Source: Orthonyx spaldingii
Lineage: Eukaryota > Chordata > Aves > Passeriformes > Orthonychidae
DNA: 64,000 nucleotides
Direction of reading: 5' to 3'
Assembly: GCA_013397795.1 (NCBI GenBank)
Contig: VZTJ01005981.1
Span: forward strand, 186,001-250,000
Position 1 is the first letter of the stretch; every line of letters begins with the position of its first letter. The position numbers were made by a program, and so were the translations under genes. The notes beneath the pieces were generated by a model, which was not told where the DNA came from, made no database searches, and saw only the letters and a program-made list of their open reading frames with translations. Shown here piece by piece: positions 52,420-64,000 of this stretch.

Positions 52420-55105
52420 TTTTATACATTTGAATTTCTACAACTGTATGCACAAGGCAGTATTTTAGTGGATTTCTGATTCTACTGAATTTACCCCACT
52501 GATTTCTTTATGCTGGGACTTTATAGCTGATGTAACAAAATTGTTACAAAGCTTACATAGTACAGACCTTTCCTGCCTCAATATTTCTCTTTAAAGAATA
52601 AAAAAGGGGATCATTAATATTGCAGAGGACAAGTATAATGGTAAATTGATAAGCAAAAACACTTATAAGAAACCCTTATTTGAACTTGATTTGTCACAGC
52701 CTTTTTGTGTAACATTTATGCATCTGCTATTAATGGATGTTCCTTTGTTGTATAAAAAGGGGAATAGAAAGGAAAATGTCCTTCAGAATTATAAGCAGAT
52801 GGAATAGTGAAAAGAAAACATTTTATTAAAATAAGTGCAAAACAAAAGTTACTGAAACCATGTTCTGAATTTTGGGTTGATAGCTAAGTAACTAAAATTC
52901 TCCTCGGATGAATTATTTGTCGTTATTAATTTGTCTGCAATTTGGATAGAACTCACTGATGAGACATGCATAAAGCCATCCTCTTTTTCAGAATGAATCA
53001 TTTCCTGCTGACATTGTCTATCATCTCAGAGCAATGCAAGCACGTCTGAAAACCAGAGAATGACACGTACACAAACACCCAAACTCTGACTTTGGCCATT
53101 TGTGGTTAATCAATCCTTCATGAGTTTCCTCATCCTGCCCTGGTCGATAAGAAATCCCTTATAATTTCTTATGGCTCAGTGCATTATTTTCAAAGATGTT
53201 TTGCCATCAATATGTCTGACATAACTTTTTTTTATATCATCCCTTTCTGTTAACCAGGTTCCATCCTGTGTCAACTCCTTTATCCCTCAGCTAACCACTA
53301 ACAAAAATTCTCTTCTTGTTTTCCTGGTATGTTCTGCCCATTTCTACAAAGAGCTGCATTCGTAGCTTCACCTTTTTCTATTTCTCTCTTTTGTTTGTTT
53401 TTCCTCTGATACACCACAAATCTCCAGTAAGACAGGGTCTGAATTCTTATTTACAATACAATTCCTTCACAGCACCTTAGGGGAAATGAAAATCTGACCC
53501 TCTGAAGGCACTCCATAAGCAACTTTTCTGATGGGGAAATTTGATAGTTTCATCCTGTTAAAGGTTTGGATTGTGATCATGTCAGTAGAAAGTGTAAGGA
53601 TACCAGCATTTATTGGCAAGAAATTTTACCTGCTGCCATGTTTAGAAACAAAGTAGTCCCTCCACAGAAATCAGACCTAAAATTGTTCCTCATTTCAAGG
53701 GGAAAACACATGTTCTCGTGGGCTCACTTATAATTCAGTATAAAATGCTTGAACAGATAAAAATTATTCTTAATCTGATTGTACTTGAGCTCATTGACTG
53801 TCATCATACGATTCTTAGAGCAAAGGAAATCCTGCAAAACTTCAGCAAACAGAAGTTTGATGGTGGTTGGAGAACTGCAGAGTGCGTTCCTGAGAGAAAG
53901 ATGCATTTTTCATCTAGGCTTATTAAAGAATATCAAAGACATGTACAACATCCCTTTCTATTTCTTTCAGGCTTAACATGGAAGAGACATCATTGCATTG
54001 TTATAAGCTAAGATGAAACTTGAATACTTGTTGGGTGTGACTACACTGATTTGGAACCAGGGCAGAGCTGGATATTCTCTAAAGACTGAGATAAAACACC
54101 ATTTTCTTATTACAGGCACCACATAAAAATTGGATGAATCCTGTAAATATTTAGATCTGTAGAAAGATTCTGTCTCTCTGGTTTCAGATGATGGCTTCCA
54201 CAGCTATATTCAAAAATCCAGATATGATGCCACAACGTGTCAAACAGTCTCTGCTTTGGTGTCTGCTGGTGCACTAATTGCTTGAGCAGGTTGGATTACA
54301 GGAACAGCAGAGACTCTGAACTGATCATTTGTTGCAGATAGAGGCTATGAAATGTTAATTACAGGACAGGAAAAACACTGTCCTTTATGTTATCACTTTT
54401 GCCTGGGTGGCCCAGTGAGATAAGATATTGTTCTAAATTCAAATTAGCCAAAGCAAAGCTGGATTTACATGCCTATCAGTGATTTAATGGGAGAGAAATG
54501 AGCAGATCCAGATAAAAAGCATGACACCCTTAATCTGTTTATGTACTGGAACAGATGACAAAGCCACATTTGGTTTTTCCTACAGAATCTCCAGCCACAT
54601 TTTCCCCTTGCTCCCTGGCTACTGCTGCTCTTTGCTGGGCTGTGCCTGTTTTAAACTGCAGCAAACACACAATAGGGTCGTGTTTAACCTGTCAGTCAGG
54701 GCGTCCAGGGGAACTATTGAAATTCAGCCAGGTGCTAATTCCCTTGTTTTAGCAGAAGTCATTATAATCTGGTACATTTGAAGGGCACTTCTGCTTTTGG
54801 CAGCAATGGGTGGAATAATGTCAGCTTATTTCATGTCAAGAGAAATGTCAATGCATTAAGCAAGGCCTTAGATTGCATCATTCACTTAAAGTAGCAGTGG
54901 GGTTCTTCTGCTACACACCTTGCAGAAAGACATCCTTGGAGTACACCTATAAGAAATATGTTGTGTAAGGGGTTAAGATTTTACTTTTTTTCCCCAGCAG
55001 TGCTGTTATAAAAGCAAATTTCAACCTCTTTGCTGACTGATGTCCCATGAGTCAACCTCTGAGTGTTAGTGTGACCTGACAGAAAGCTCATTTGTGTTTA
55101 TCACA
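52420..55105. other. Non-coding DNA, no gene recognised
   Basis: Only chance-like frames are present (the longest is 97 codons at 53718-54011, overlapped by frames on both strands). No repeat was recognised. Confidence 0.5.
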
Positions 55106-55235
55106 TGGAAAGCTGGATGGGGCTTTGAGCAACTTGGTCTAGTGGGTGGTGTCCCTGCTCATGGAAGAGAGGGGGATCTTTATGATCTCTTGCAATCCAA
55201 AACATTCTATGACTCTATGATTCTATGATTCTATA
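55106..55235 (+). mobile_element. CR1 LINE 3' end, plus orientation, with octamer tail
   Basis: The sequence runs AGCTGGATGGGGCTTTGAGC, AACTTGGTCTAGTGGGTGGT, GTCCCTGCTCATGG, then AACATTCTATGACTCTATGA and further ATTCTATG-type units up to 55235. This is the canonical CR1 3' end with several tail octamers intact. It is the least degraded of the CR1 ends in the window, so probably the youngest. Only about 130 bp remain, as is usual for 5'-truncated copies. Confidence 0.94.
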
Positions 55236-57179
55236 AATCAAAGCATTTAGTGCCCTCATTAATACCAGTTATGTGATGGCATTTCTTTTGAACTATGCTT
55301 CATAAATCCTTAATATTCCTACATGCTAATATTTTCTTCTATTAAAAAGAAGGGTCAAATAGGGAATAGTGACCCACCTACTGCTGGTTAAAGTGGGTCA
55401 CTATAAAAATAATCCTACAAAAATCATATAATCATATAAAAATATGTCTGATCTCATATTTTTGCCATGTAATAGAACATTATGCATCTTCCTTGGCTAG
55501 CTGCACCATCCAGTGTCAACATGATGTGTGCCATCATCAAACTGAATGAATAAAACCTTCTATTCTATATTTGAGATCTCAAAAGTTATGTCCAACTCAA
55601 ATTATCCGTGTTGGCATTAATCCACTCACCAATGAGCACTGTCAGTGAACAGCACCGAAGTTTGGATACAATATTGACAAAGTGCTGTAGAAATAAGACA
55701 GCAAGTGAGAACTCCTTAAACCATAAGAAAGTAAAAGTTAAGGTAACTAATCCATAGTTATCTGAGGTTATTTGAGGTTATTTGAGGGACTCTGAGACAG
55801 AGGATGGTTTGAGTCTCTAGAAATAAATGGCTCCCAAGTCAAGTCTTTTAACACCTCTGTTCCTAGATTCTGTCAAATTGTGATAAACTATTTATGTACC
55901 TTGAAAGTTTAAGCTTGATTTCCTTGGTTTTGGATCAGTTGATTCCCTGCCTATTCTGGCTGAAATGGTATCTTTCCATTTCTGCATGCCCTTCTCACCA
56001 GGAGAGTTTCTCGTGTCTCATTTATCTGTAAAAATGTCTTCCAAGTGCTCCATATTCCTTTTAGCATTCCAATCAGTCTGGGAGCCTGCATCCTTAACCC
56101 ATTTCATTCAAATGACTCTAGAATTACCTCATGATGTGTTCACCTTAAATGACACAGCTTTGCATGTATATTTTTCTAATTAGGTTGCCTCACTGTCAAT
56201 TAGAGACAGCAGAACATGTGTTCAGAATGTTCTAGGACATTAAAGTGATTGATGGCAGAAAACAAAGTGTACCAGCCCTAAAAAAAAAAAATCTTCCTTT
56301 CATGAATTCATTTTGAAAGCAAGTGAGAGATGTTTTTGCTCATACCATAGTGCATAACCTATTCAAGCAATAGATTTTAAAATTCAATGTTAAGGCATTA
56401 GTTGTTTGTTTTCTCGTATTTTCTTTCTGATCAGCTATCTGAGAAGATTTATTCCAAACTCTCCACAGTAAGCATATTTCAGACTTACTAATCATAAAAT
56501 AATGGAGAAAATAACGAATGATTAGGGTTGTTTTTTCACAAAAAGGTAAACCATGTCCTGATTCAGACTCTCCAAATAACAAATCCTTAACTCCCATTTC
56601 CTGAGGGCAGAGACAACAACCTGCAATTCTGGTGGGATTCAGAAAGCCAAAGTGGTGCCTCTGATTCCTTAGTGTTCACAGATAACCTACAGAGGACTAA
56701 TCCTAGGTGCTCTTCTAGCAGTTTCCACCTCACAGATTCCTTTTTTTGGGAATATTATTCCCTTGTGAGTGTGAGTAATCTCTCCAGAGCTGCAGAGCTC
56801 CTGCTCTGTTACCCAGTCACCAGCTGTAGGACAGCATGGTGCCAGCTATCACAAAATCCAAGTATTCCTGTGTTTTGCAGCTGATAGAGGAGTCAGCTGT
56901 CATGAATCCTCACTCAAGAATATAAGTAATAAATGTAGAAAAAGAGAGCACAACAGCTGTGATTGACAGTGGGTGTGAAATCTTCTTCCAGAGAGCAGGA
57001 GAGTTGTCTGGCATTTGAAGACTTGACTTTGCCGACTCTACTGCAGAAATAAGAGTTTTAGCTTTGGAAAAGTACGTGGATTGTATTACCTGAGATAATG
57101 AAACCTCTCAGAACATCTCATCTTGGAAAGTAAAGAACAGGCAATAATGCAGTGAAAGGGAGAACAGTGAGAACTGCAA
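55236..57179. other. Non-coding DNA, small tandem repeat
   Basis: Three near-copies of a 10-base unit (TTTGAGGTTA) lie at about 55758-55788. No gene or interspersed repeat was recognised. Confidence 0.5.
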
Positions 57180-57860
57180 TTCAAAGAAAAAAGAGACCCA
57201 ATATGTATTCTACTGTAGTTTAAGTATCAAAATATTAAAAAATACTTATGAAATCAACTACAGAAAGATTTTTCTCTCAGTACCATTTGGGAATATACAA
57301 CAGCACAAGAAGAAATCTGAAAAAAGCTGTTTTCTTTCCCTGGCCTGAAAATGCTTCTTAGAGAAAATGGCAGACTTGACAGAAATGTGAAGATATTTGA
57401 AAACCTTCCATATGTGTTGACACACAGTGAGATTTATGGCAGCCTTTGAAACAACACACACAGTCAAGATTTCAAAGATTCTGTGAAGGAGATGAGGGAA
57501 AGGCGAGTTCAAAATGAAAAAGGCAGAAAAGAGTGGAGATGACATACAGGAACCATGTGAAGTTGGAGACACCAGTTTTGAGGAAAAGTTGAGAGAGGAT
57601 CTGGAAGAAAGCGGGAAAAGAAAAATAACTTAGTCAGATGACAGCTAACAAATTTCTGGAGCAGACAGGAATTTCATTGTATGGATAGGGAGACAGGTGT
57701 GAGGAACTGAATTCAGAATTGGAGTGATGCAACTATGAAGGAAAAAAAGATGGAAAATCTCTGATAGGAGTCCAAGATATGTTTCCAGGTTCATAAGTTG
57801 TCTTTGGAATGCAGTAAAATTTAACAAGAAGATTCATTTGAGTTGGATGTGAAAGGAACC
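57180..57860 (+). other. Purine-rich segment with a short charged frame
   Basis: The plus strand is strongly enriched in A and G over about 680 bases. A plus frame at about 57502-57632 is open for some 40 codons and rich in Lys and Glu, including EEKLREDLEESGKRKIT, while the minus strand gives a 104-codon pyrimidine-derived frame. Purine-rich DNA reads as charged peptide by composition alone, so I do not call a gene. The strand asymmetry itself is real and lies just upstream of a strong donor-like site at 58010. Confidence 0.3.
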
Positions 57861-57946
57861 CATTTAAAGTCTGATATTGTTATTATTATTGTTGTAAACA
57901 TCATCATGTTTGTCCCCGTTATGTTTGTTTCTTAAAAACTCACCAG

Positions 57947-58010
57947 AGCAAGCAAATTTCTGGATATTTTCATATCCTGAGAAAATGAAAAGGAATAGGA
58001 TGTGTCTCAG
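57947..58010 (+). other. Candidate 64-nt exon (weak)
   Basis: A very strong donor (GTGTCTCAG then GTAAGTAG) ends the segment. The acceptor is fair: GTTTGTTTCTTAAAAACTCACCAG. One frame is open, with two bases of a split codon, 20 full codons and two bases at the end. The peptide, including QANFWIFSYPEKMK, is not one I recognise. Its phase does not join directly to the other plus-strand candidate at 13091. Chance is the default explanation. Confidence 0.15.
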
Positions 58011-60270
58011 GTAAGTAGCAATCTATCAATGCACTAGGCATTTTGGCAACATGAAATGGTAGTCATTTCTTTTCCCTAAGAGTTTACATCTTAAACAGAC
58101 AGCAGGTACATGGAAAAATCCAACAGACAAACAGGGTGAACAGTGTGTCACCTCAGCATTTCAGTTTCACTCATTTTCTCCAAGAGAGATGAAGGCAAAA
58201 TGGAAGGGAAAGGGTTTAGGACACAGACGTTGGAGTGGGTAGGCTGAGGGAAACCCTTATTCATCAATCTCAGAGGGGAACAGCACAAAAGAATTTCTTT
58301 CCAGAAAAGGCACTTCCTTCAAATTAATTTTAATGTCATGGAGAATAGGGAGCAAAACTGATAAGGAGGAAATTAGGGAAAATAAAAGCTCAGCTAAGGT
58401 GTCTGATATTTCAGATAAACACTCTCTGCCTGGCATCATTTATGTTTCAACAAATTAGCATGTCCAAATTAGCTACAAATTTCTCTACAGCTCTACTTTT
58501 ACCACAAAAACAAGGAGAAATGTTTTGCCACTCTTTAATTACTTAGATGTATACCATCAACTAGAAAAAAACCAAACCGAAATCCACCAAAAAGCAACAG
58601 ATGGCATTCCATAGAAATTTTCTGAGAGATCTCTGATGTGTTAAATTTCATCTAAAAAATCTTAGAACTCCATGTACGCTTCAGAGGACTGGAAGGACAT
58701 CATGACATTGGCTAAAAATGGCATCATCTTTAACCTTATTTGATAAATAAATAGCTTGAAATCTGTTACAGGCTGAATCAGAACTAATCTGACATAAATT
58801 TGAATTCAGACAATTTGTAGCATAGCTGTGTAAAAAAGATCTCTTCATGTATTTCTTGTTAGATAAGATGGATACAGAAACAATCTTTTTCCTCTCTTTT
58901 CCTCATTTACTCTCACACAAAAAAATCCTCCAGGAGCTTCCCACGCCATCTCAGTTCCCCTGTCCATAGTGTTAATATTGCAGAGTAGAGAAATGAACCA
59001 TAAAAGGGATGCTTTACCCAGAAAATTGCTATGGAGATGAACAACAATTCAATCTATTGGGTTTATTAAATAAAGTACCGCAAGGTTACTTACTTATTGT
59101 GTGTCTGTATCTTCATGTGGGGAAGAAATCCACAACATTGGGAATTAAAGGGGTTTCTGTAGAAAACCAGGCAGGAAAAGTTGCTAGAACCTAAAGTCAG
59201 ACACTTTCAAGTTATAAACTAAAGATATATTTTTAACCAAAAAGTTATTAATTGGTGAAATAGACTACCCAGGAAAATTATAGATGAGTCAGTTTTGTGC
59301 TTCTTGAGGTCAAAATATAATTCCTCTGTTGAAGGCACAATTTCACTTTGTACAGTCTCAACCCAGGAATAGCTAGGGAAGTTTAGCAGCCTAAAACATG
59401 CTGAGGATTAGAGTGGATTGTTCCTTAAGGAATTTATGAGTGCAAGAATCAGTACACAAGTTACTTTGATACATACATAACAGCAGGATAGTTCACAGTA
59501 AGTTCTATGCCAAACATTGTATTTTGTATTAATAAAAATTATTTTTATTTTTTAAACATGCTTATAAAATGGACCCAAAAAAGTAAAACAAAACAAAACA
59601 CACTCAAAAACTTGTTGCAAATTAATCACAAGTTATGAATGTTCAGTGCAACTGTTCAGTTTGCTCTTGAATTAGCACTTTGCATGCAAGGCCTGACTCA
59701 TGCCCCCTGAGAGCCACAGGCCCTGAGAATCCGTGGATGGTCCTGCAGTCCCAGTTCTGCAGGGACTGGGAATATTGAGAATCTGGCTCCAGCTGAGCTT
59801 CCTAAAGCTCCCTGAGCTCCCAAGCCTCTCAGGATGCTGTGTTTACAATGTCTATAGCACCCAAAGAGCAATCCATGGATGATCCCCTGAAGCTTGGCAG
59901 ATATTTATAGCAAAGATTCCCTTCAATGAAGATATCTTGGGGTCAATGACTTGATATTTCCTTGGAAAACTGTTTCAGTAGAGATTTCATGGGTGTCTTT
60001 AATGCTAAGAGATTTAAACTAAAAATCCAGTGTCCAAGGCCCCATGATTTATTTTTCTTGAGGACAAGCATTTCTCAGATTCTAAAGAATTCAGCTAAAG
60101 CAGCATGTTTGTTCCCAGCTCAGAACGTTTCCATTTAATGACAGGGACACTTGATGTAGCTGTTGCCATAGAAACAAGACATGTTTACACAAGAGCTGAG
60201 ATGGAGAATTTTATGTGTGAGTGGGGCTGCAGGAACTGGGTGAACTATTGGAACTGCACAATCTCTCCAT
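58011..60270. other. Non-coding DNA, no gene recognised
   Basis: A GC-richer patch at about 59690-59860 includes a small inverted repeat (CAGTCCC and GGGACTG around 59749-59770). A purine-rich stretch occurs at about 58170-58260. No coding exon or repeat family could be assigned. Confidence 0.5.
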
Positions 60271-60354
60271 CTCTGTTTATTCTGGATTTCCTCCTGGGTT
60301 TATTCTAGCCCCTTCTGGATTTGTTCTATTTCCTTCTGGATTTATTCTGTGCAG
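60271..60354. repeat. 21-bp minisatellite, three to four degenerate units
   Basis: Units beginning TTCTGGATTT recur at 60313 and 60334, with a related unit (TCCTGGGTTTATTCTAG) at 60292 and a weaker, slightly shifted match before it. The spacing is exactly 21 bases for the last three units, so one frame shows a heptapeptide repeat of SGF type. This is a small local tandem duplication and not a coding repeat. Confidence 0.75.
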
Positions 60355-62161
60355 GGATGATTTGTGTACAAATGTTACAGTTGGAGCTGTAGAAGAGTAT
60401 AAAGTAGCTCACAACCAAATCTAGAGTAAAGTTACAATTACCAGACCTCAAGATTTCTGCTTTTTGCAGTGTTAAAAAAAGATCAGCAATCAATCACTGT
60501 CCTACTTGGCACCAAGAGCTTCAGTACTAACATTTCAGCACCCAGACTCACTGTCAGAAGTGCTGATGTCTTTTTGGGTGCCAAAGGCAGAAATCAGTTT
60601 CTCAAAAGCTCAGCACCGTCAGGCCATGGGATATTTTGAAAAGGTGGACATCATTGCCTGAGTGAAAGCTGCACAACAGGGTAGATATAAAAGTTAGTCA
60701 ACTTTCCATTTTTTAGAAAATTAATTTTGCAGAAGTATTTCTATCTTTGTGGAAAAAAACCAGCATACCCCTATTCTGTTTTTTTCTGGGGCTAGGATTA
60801 AGTAATCTACTTCTAACACACTTTCCCCCCCTGAAATATCATTAAAAATCTCCAGTACTGTGGACTCCACTGCTGCCTAAAACAGTTGAGGTGGCTGATT
60901 ATTCCCACCAGAGTGAAGGACTTTGCCCTTGTCACCTCAAAGAGAATCCTGTTTGCTTCTTCTTGCTGCCAGGTGAACCTCACCAGGTCTGATTTTTCGG
61001 AATATTCCATACCTCGATCCATACCTCTTCCATCTAAATGTTTTTGTACATTTTTTTGTTAAAAATAAACATATTAGGCCATCATTTGAGTGAAGACTCC
61101 TTTAAATACCACTAAACACTTCAGCCTTCCCAGCATGATCAGCTATTGTTTCTCCACCTGGCTGGACAATAACGCAGACCTGTCTTTTATTTTGCTCTTA
61201 TTACTCCTACTAAAGAATTTATTCTTCCTCTGCATTTTCTTTGTTAATATTCACTCATTTATTATCACAATAGTCAAAAGACACTACATTTTAAAGCAAA
61301 ATATTGGCATGCAATTAATTGCTACTATTATGAATCATCTGACTGCACCTTTGGTACTTGTTGCTCTGCCCCCTAAGGCCTTGATGAGTGGTCTGTTGCT
61401 TTTTCCCAGGGGAACATTATGTCTTTCCCACTGATACAAAGCCCTGGCTGCAATGACCAAGCACTAATTGAGATTGTCTCTGCAGGTCTAAGTGCTGTTT
61501 TGTCCTTCTGTCCAGAAGCAGTAGCATGTTGTTGATAAACTGACCACACAGGCCTATTAAAGCCAAGCATTATTTATTTAGGCCCAAACCTTTTCAGAGA
61601 AAATGCATCTTTATGCAATAAACTGTCTGCTCACATGTTTAGCTCAGTGATTTTCTACACATGGTGATCTTGATAGGTTGAAGTTTCCAGCAGTCCCTCT
61701 CTAAACTCGGCACAGTGATGGGTTCCTTTAGTTCAAGGACCAACTTCGTCAGCCTGGGCATGGAGAGAAATAGGTTTTACAGAAGAACAGATGTGACTAC
61801 CGTCCTCTTTTCCAGAGATGAGAATACTTTACAGACACTGTTTATAGCTTTTGATTCACCTGTTTGTAGCACTGGCAAAATGGCTTTCTAATTTTGGGAG
61901 AGGCAGCACAGAAAGAAGCTGTTGCCATGGATCTTCTCCCTCTCCTTCCCTTCCCACTGTGTTCATTTGGAAGCAATTTATCCATGTCCAGCTCTTGCTT
62001 GCCTTGCTTGATTTTTTTTTCCAGTGGTCTTCTATTAAGCAAAACCAATATATTATTCACAGGATATGTATCTCATTGCCAAGATTGCCTATAAGGATCC
62101 CAACACTGCTGCAGCAAGGAATATGTTGCAGCAGCCTGGGGAAAAGAAGGCTCCTGACATC
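60355..62161. other. Non-coding DNA, no gene recognised
   Basis: The 139-codon plus frame at 61851-62270 is the longest frame here, but two other plus frames and two minus frames are open across parts of it, and its end lies in the duplicated block described next. No domain is recognisable. Confidence 0.5.
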
Positions 62162-62308
62162 AATTTCCTTCCCTCGCTCCAAAGTCAAGGGAGAGCAACG
62201 GCATCGGGCCAGGATTATCTTTACAAGACCATTTCCATTAAAGCCCAATGAGAGCTTTTACCCCTCCTAATCCCTAAACTCTTCACTTCCAGAAAATAGA
62301 ACTAATCA
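62162..62308 (+). repeat. Direct repeat copy 1, about 147 bp
   Basis: This block recurs at 63339-63484 in the same orientation. The best-kept core, 62210-62245, differs from 63387-63422 at two of 36 positions. Similarity runs from TTCCTTCCCTCGCTCC through TAATCCCTAAACTCTTCA to GAAAATAGAACTAATCA. It could be a local duplication or two insertions of an unlisted interspersed repeat. Confidence 0.9.
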
Positions 62309-63338
62309 TGAGTTTTTCTGGTACTACTAAATAAGCAAATATGTGGCTGGATGATACACTGCCTGTCATTTAATCTCACTTTAAGACACAATATGCTTCC
62401 TAACCCTATGACATCCCTTTGTGCTTTTCATAATTAGAAAAAATGTTGACATTTAGATTCAGCACAGCTTTGGATATCAAAAAATGGTCCATTTAATGTA
62501 AAATCTCCAGCTCACTAATTAGTTTCTAAAGTTGGAATCAGGTGTTTATAAGCCATTTAAGCAAAACAAATTTGTGTTCTACAGAGACTGTTGTTGGCCA
62601 GGCTATTAACTGAGTTAAAGTACTCTTCAAAAACTTTGCAAAACTGAAAACCAGCAGTTTTATAAACATCAAGCCTTCTGAAAAAGAACGTGTTTGTTTC
62701 TATTTAGTACCATCCCTAGCTCCATTTACTGATGTCTCTGAGTAAACACCTTTTAATTATTTTTTATCCAAATTCAAAAGCAATGCTTGCAAGAAAAGTG
62801 TGAAAGGAGTGGAAGAAGAGGACCAAATAAATTCCTGAAAGGTATTTGAAATAAGCCCATTTATAGTAGAGTGCTTGCCTCATTATAAGGACAATCACCC
62901 TTGGTGAAAATGGTAGGTGTTAATTTCCTTTATTTTAGCTGTCTCAGGCACTGAGCCAGCAGTCAGTGACACAGATATTTGACTTTAGATAACCACACCA
63001 AGGCCTGGTGGAGCTGCAGAAAATCCTGTGTGTTTGCAGAGCTGGGACATAATCAGGCATGCCCTGTTTCATTCGCACAGAGCCCCACAAATGCACAAAG
63101 TGAGTGTAAAAAAGGCATAAAAATTAATGGATCTGAAGAAAAGCAGTTTACCCCCACCCACCTCAGGTTTTCATGGTCCTAATGTAAGCAGCTATACAGG
63201 CTGGATCTTTACATCTGTTTAGTAAAATTAGGTGATTTGGGTCTGTGAAGGACAACCGTACCTTTTGAAAAAGTTAAAAAGAACCTCCCAAACTCAATCC
63301 TGTTCAGTTCCTGCTGATATGTCCCAGGCCAAGCTCTC
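62309..63338. other. Spacer between the two direct-repeat copies
   Basis: About 1.03 kb without recognisable gene or repeat. Just upstream of each copy there is weak further similarity (CAGCAGCCTGGGG near 62131 and TGCTGATATGTCCCAGG near 63312), suggesting that the repeated unit may be longer than its well-kept core. Confidence 0.5.
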
Positions 63339-63484
63339 AATTACCTTCCCTCACTCCAGACTCAAGGGAGAGCGATGGTAGTGGTCCAGGATTATCTTTC
63401 CAAGACCATTTCCACTAAAGCCAAGAGGGAAGTTCTCCTTTCTGATCTCTAAACTCTTCAACTCTGGAAAATAGAATTAATCAC
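63339..63484 (+). repeat. Direct repeat copy 2, about 146 bp
   Basis: This is the second copy of the block at 62162, starting about 1.18 kb later. It differs by scattered substitutions and small indels, for example around CCAAGAGGGAAGTTCTCC. Neither copy keeps a long open frame across its length, so there is no sign of a duplicated exon. Confidence 0.9.
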
Positions 63485-64000
63485 AGCTACAGCCTGTGAT
63501 CGCAGGGCAAAACATGGAGTTGCTAAATACGTGTGGAGGAAAATATGAAATCAGATTGGTGGCAAAATCTTATCATGAATTTGTTAGTTACAATAGCATT
63601 TAGGGCCATACCTTTTCTATCAGCATCAGAGAACAAGATTTTCCAGTGGTTTTGAGGTGAAACAGTATTATCTAGTCTTGACAAAAGCAGCCAGTCTTTT
63701 CAAATATATTCAAAAAAATTGATTTATCACGGCATAAACATTACTGAAAGTGATATAACCAAAGCATCGTTGACTGGGCAGTGAATACCTGAATAAACTA
63801 AAATATGACTGGTTTGTGGTTCTTGTTTGTCAGGATGTGGTAAAATTATATGGCTAGAAACAATCTTTTGAATTCTCAGATTCCTTCAGGCTTCATCCTC
63901 CCTGAAACTGTCAGTCAGCCCACAGAGAGGGTCAGATGCAATTCAGACTGTGCCTTGAGAAAGAAGTGTGGGAAATTTCTGCAAGGTCATTGCATTTCTG
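63485..64000. other. Non-coding DNA to the end of the window
   Basis: I see nothing assignable. The GCTAAATACGTGTGG motif near 63520 may be a further weak echo of the direct repeat (compare ACTAAATAAGC near 62325). Confidence 0.4.

Noticed and set aside
61851..62270. 139-codon frame
   Set aside because: Several other frames overlap it on both strands, its end lies in a repeated block, and no protein family is recognisable.
1..64000. CRISPR arrays, tRNA or rRNA genes, operons
   Set aside because: None seen; the composition and repeats are those of a vertebrate nuclear genome.

Overview
The window looks like non-coding vertebrate DNA from a bird, most likely a songbird. The evidence is the repeat content. 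There are several 3' fragments of CR1 LINEs with the avian octamer tail, one ERVL-type solo LTR, and one LTR whose two ends match a family I remember from passerine genomes. I saw no mammalian Alu, L1 or B1 sequence and no bacterial-style gene layout. The base composition is AT-rich, with short GC-richer patches a few hundred bases long. The species and chromosome cannot be read from the window.

I found no protein-coding gene I can defend. The longest open frames (up to about 156 codons) are low-complexity or have no recognisable domain, and often two frames are open over the same GC-richer patch, as chance frames are. This is probably intergenic DNA or the inside of a very large intron. Four short segments have good splice signals on both sides (13091-13154 and 57947-58010 on plus; 25380-25463 and 26785-26814 on minus). 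They are listed as weak exon candidates, because segments like these also occur by chance in 64 kb.

Layout: 1-13 kb is unique AT-rich DNA with one (ATTC)n microsatellite at 6.2 kb. CR1 fragments lie at 13.4, 17.5, 31.7, 33.9, 38.5 and 55.1 kb. A minus-strand ERVL-type solo LTR with a perfect 5-bp target-site duplication lies at 29782-30414. A second, internally shortened LTR lies at 35309-35672. A 7-base assembly gap sits in a G-run at 48.2 kb.

The structures least explained by known repeats are: a 71-bp inverted repeat (69/71 identical) whose arms are 1.2 kb apart (27500-27570 and 28789-28859); a direct repeat of about 147 bp at 62.2 and 63.4 kb; a 55-bp pair at 10.1 and 20.4 kb that differs only by transitions; and a 13-bp stem enclosing a second palindrome at 52.36 kb. 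I found no new multi-gene system here; the inverted repeat is the best lead.
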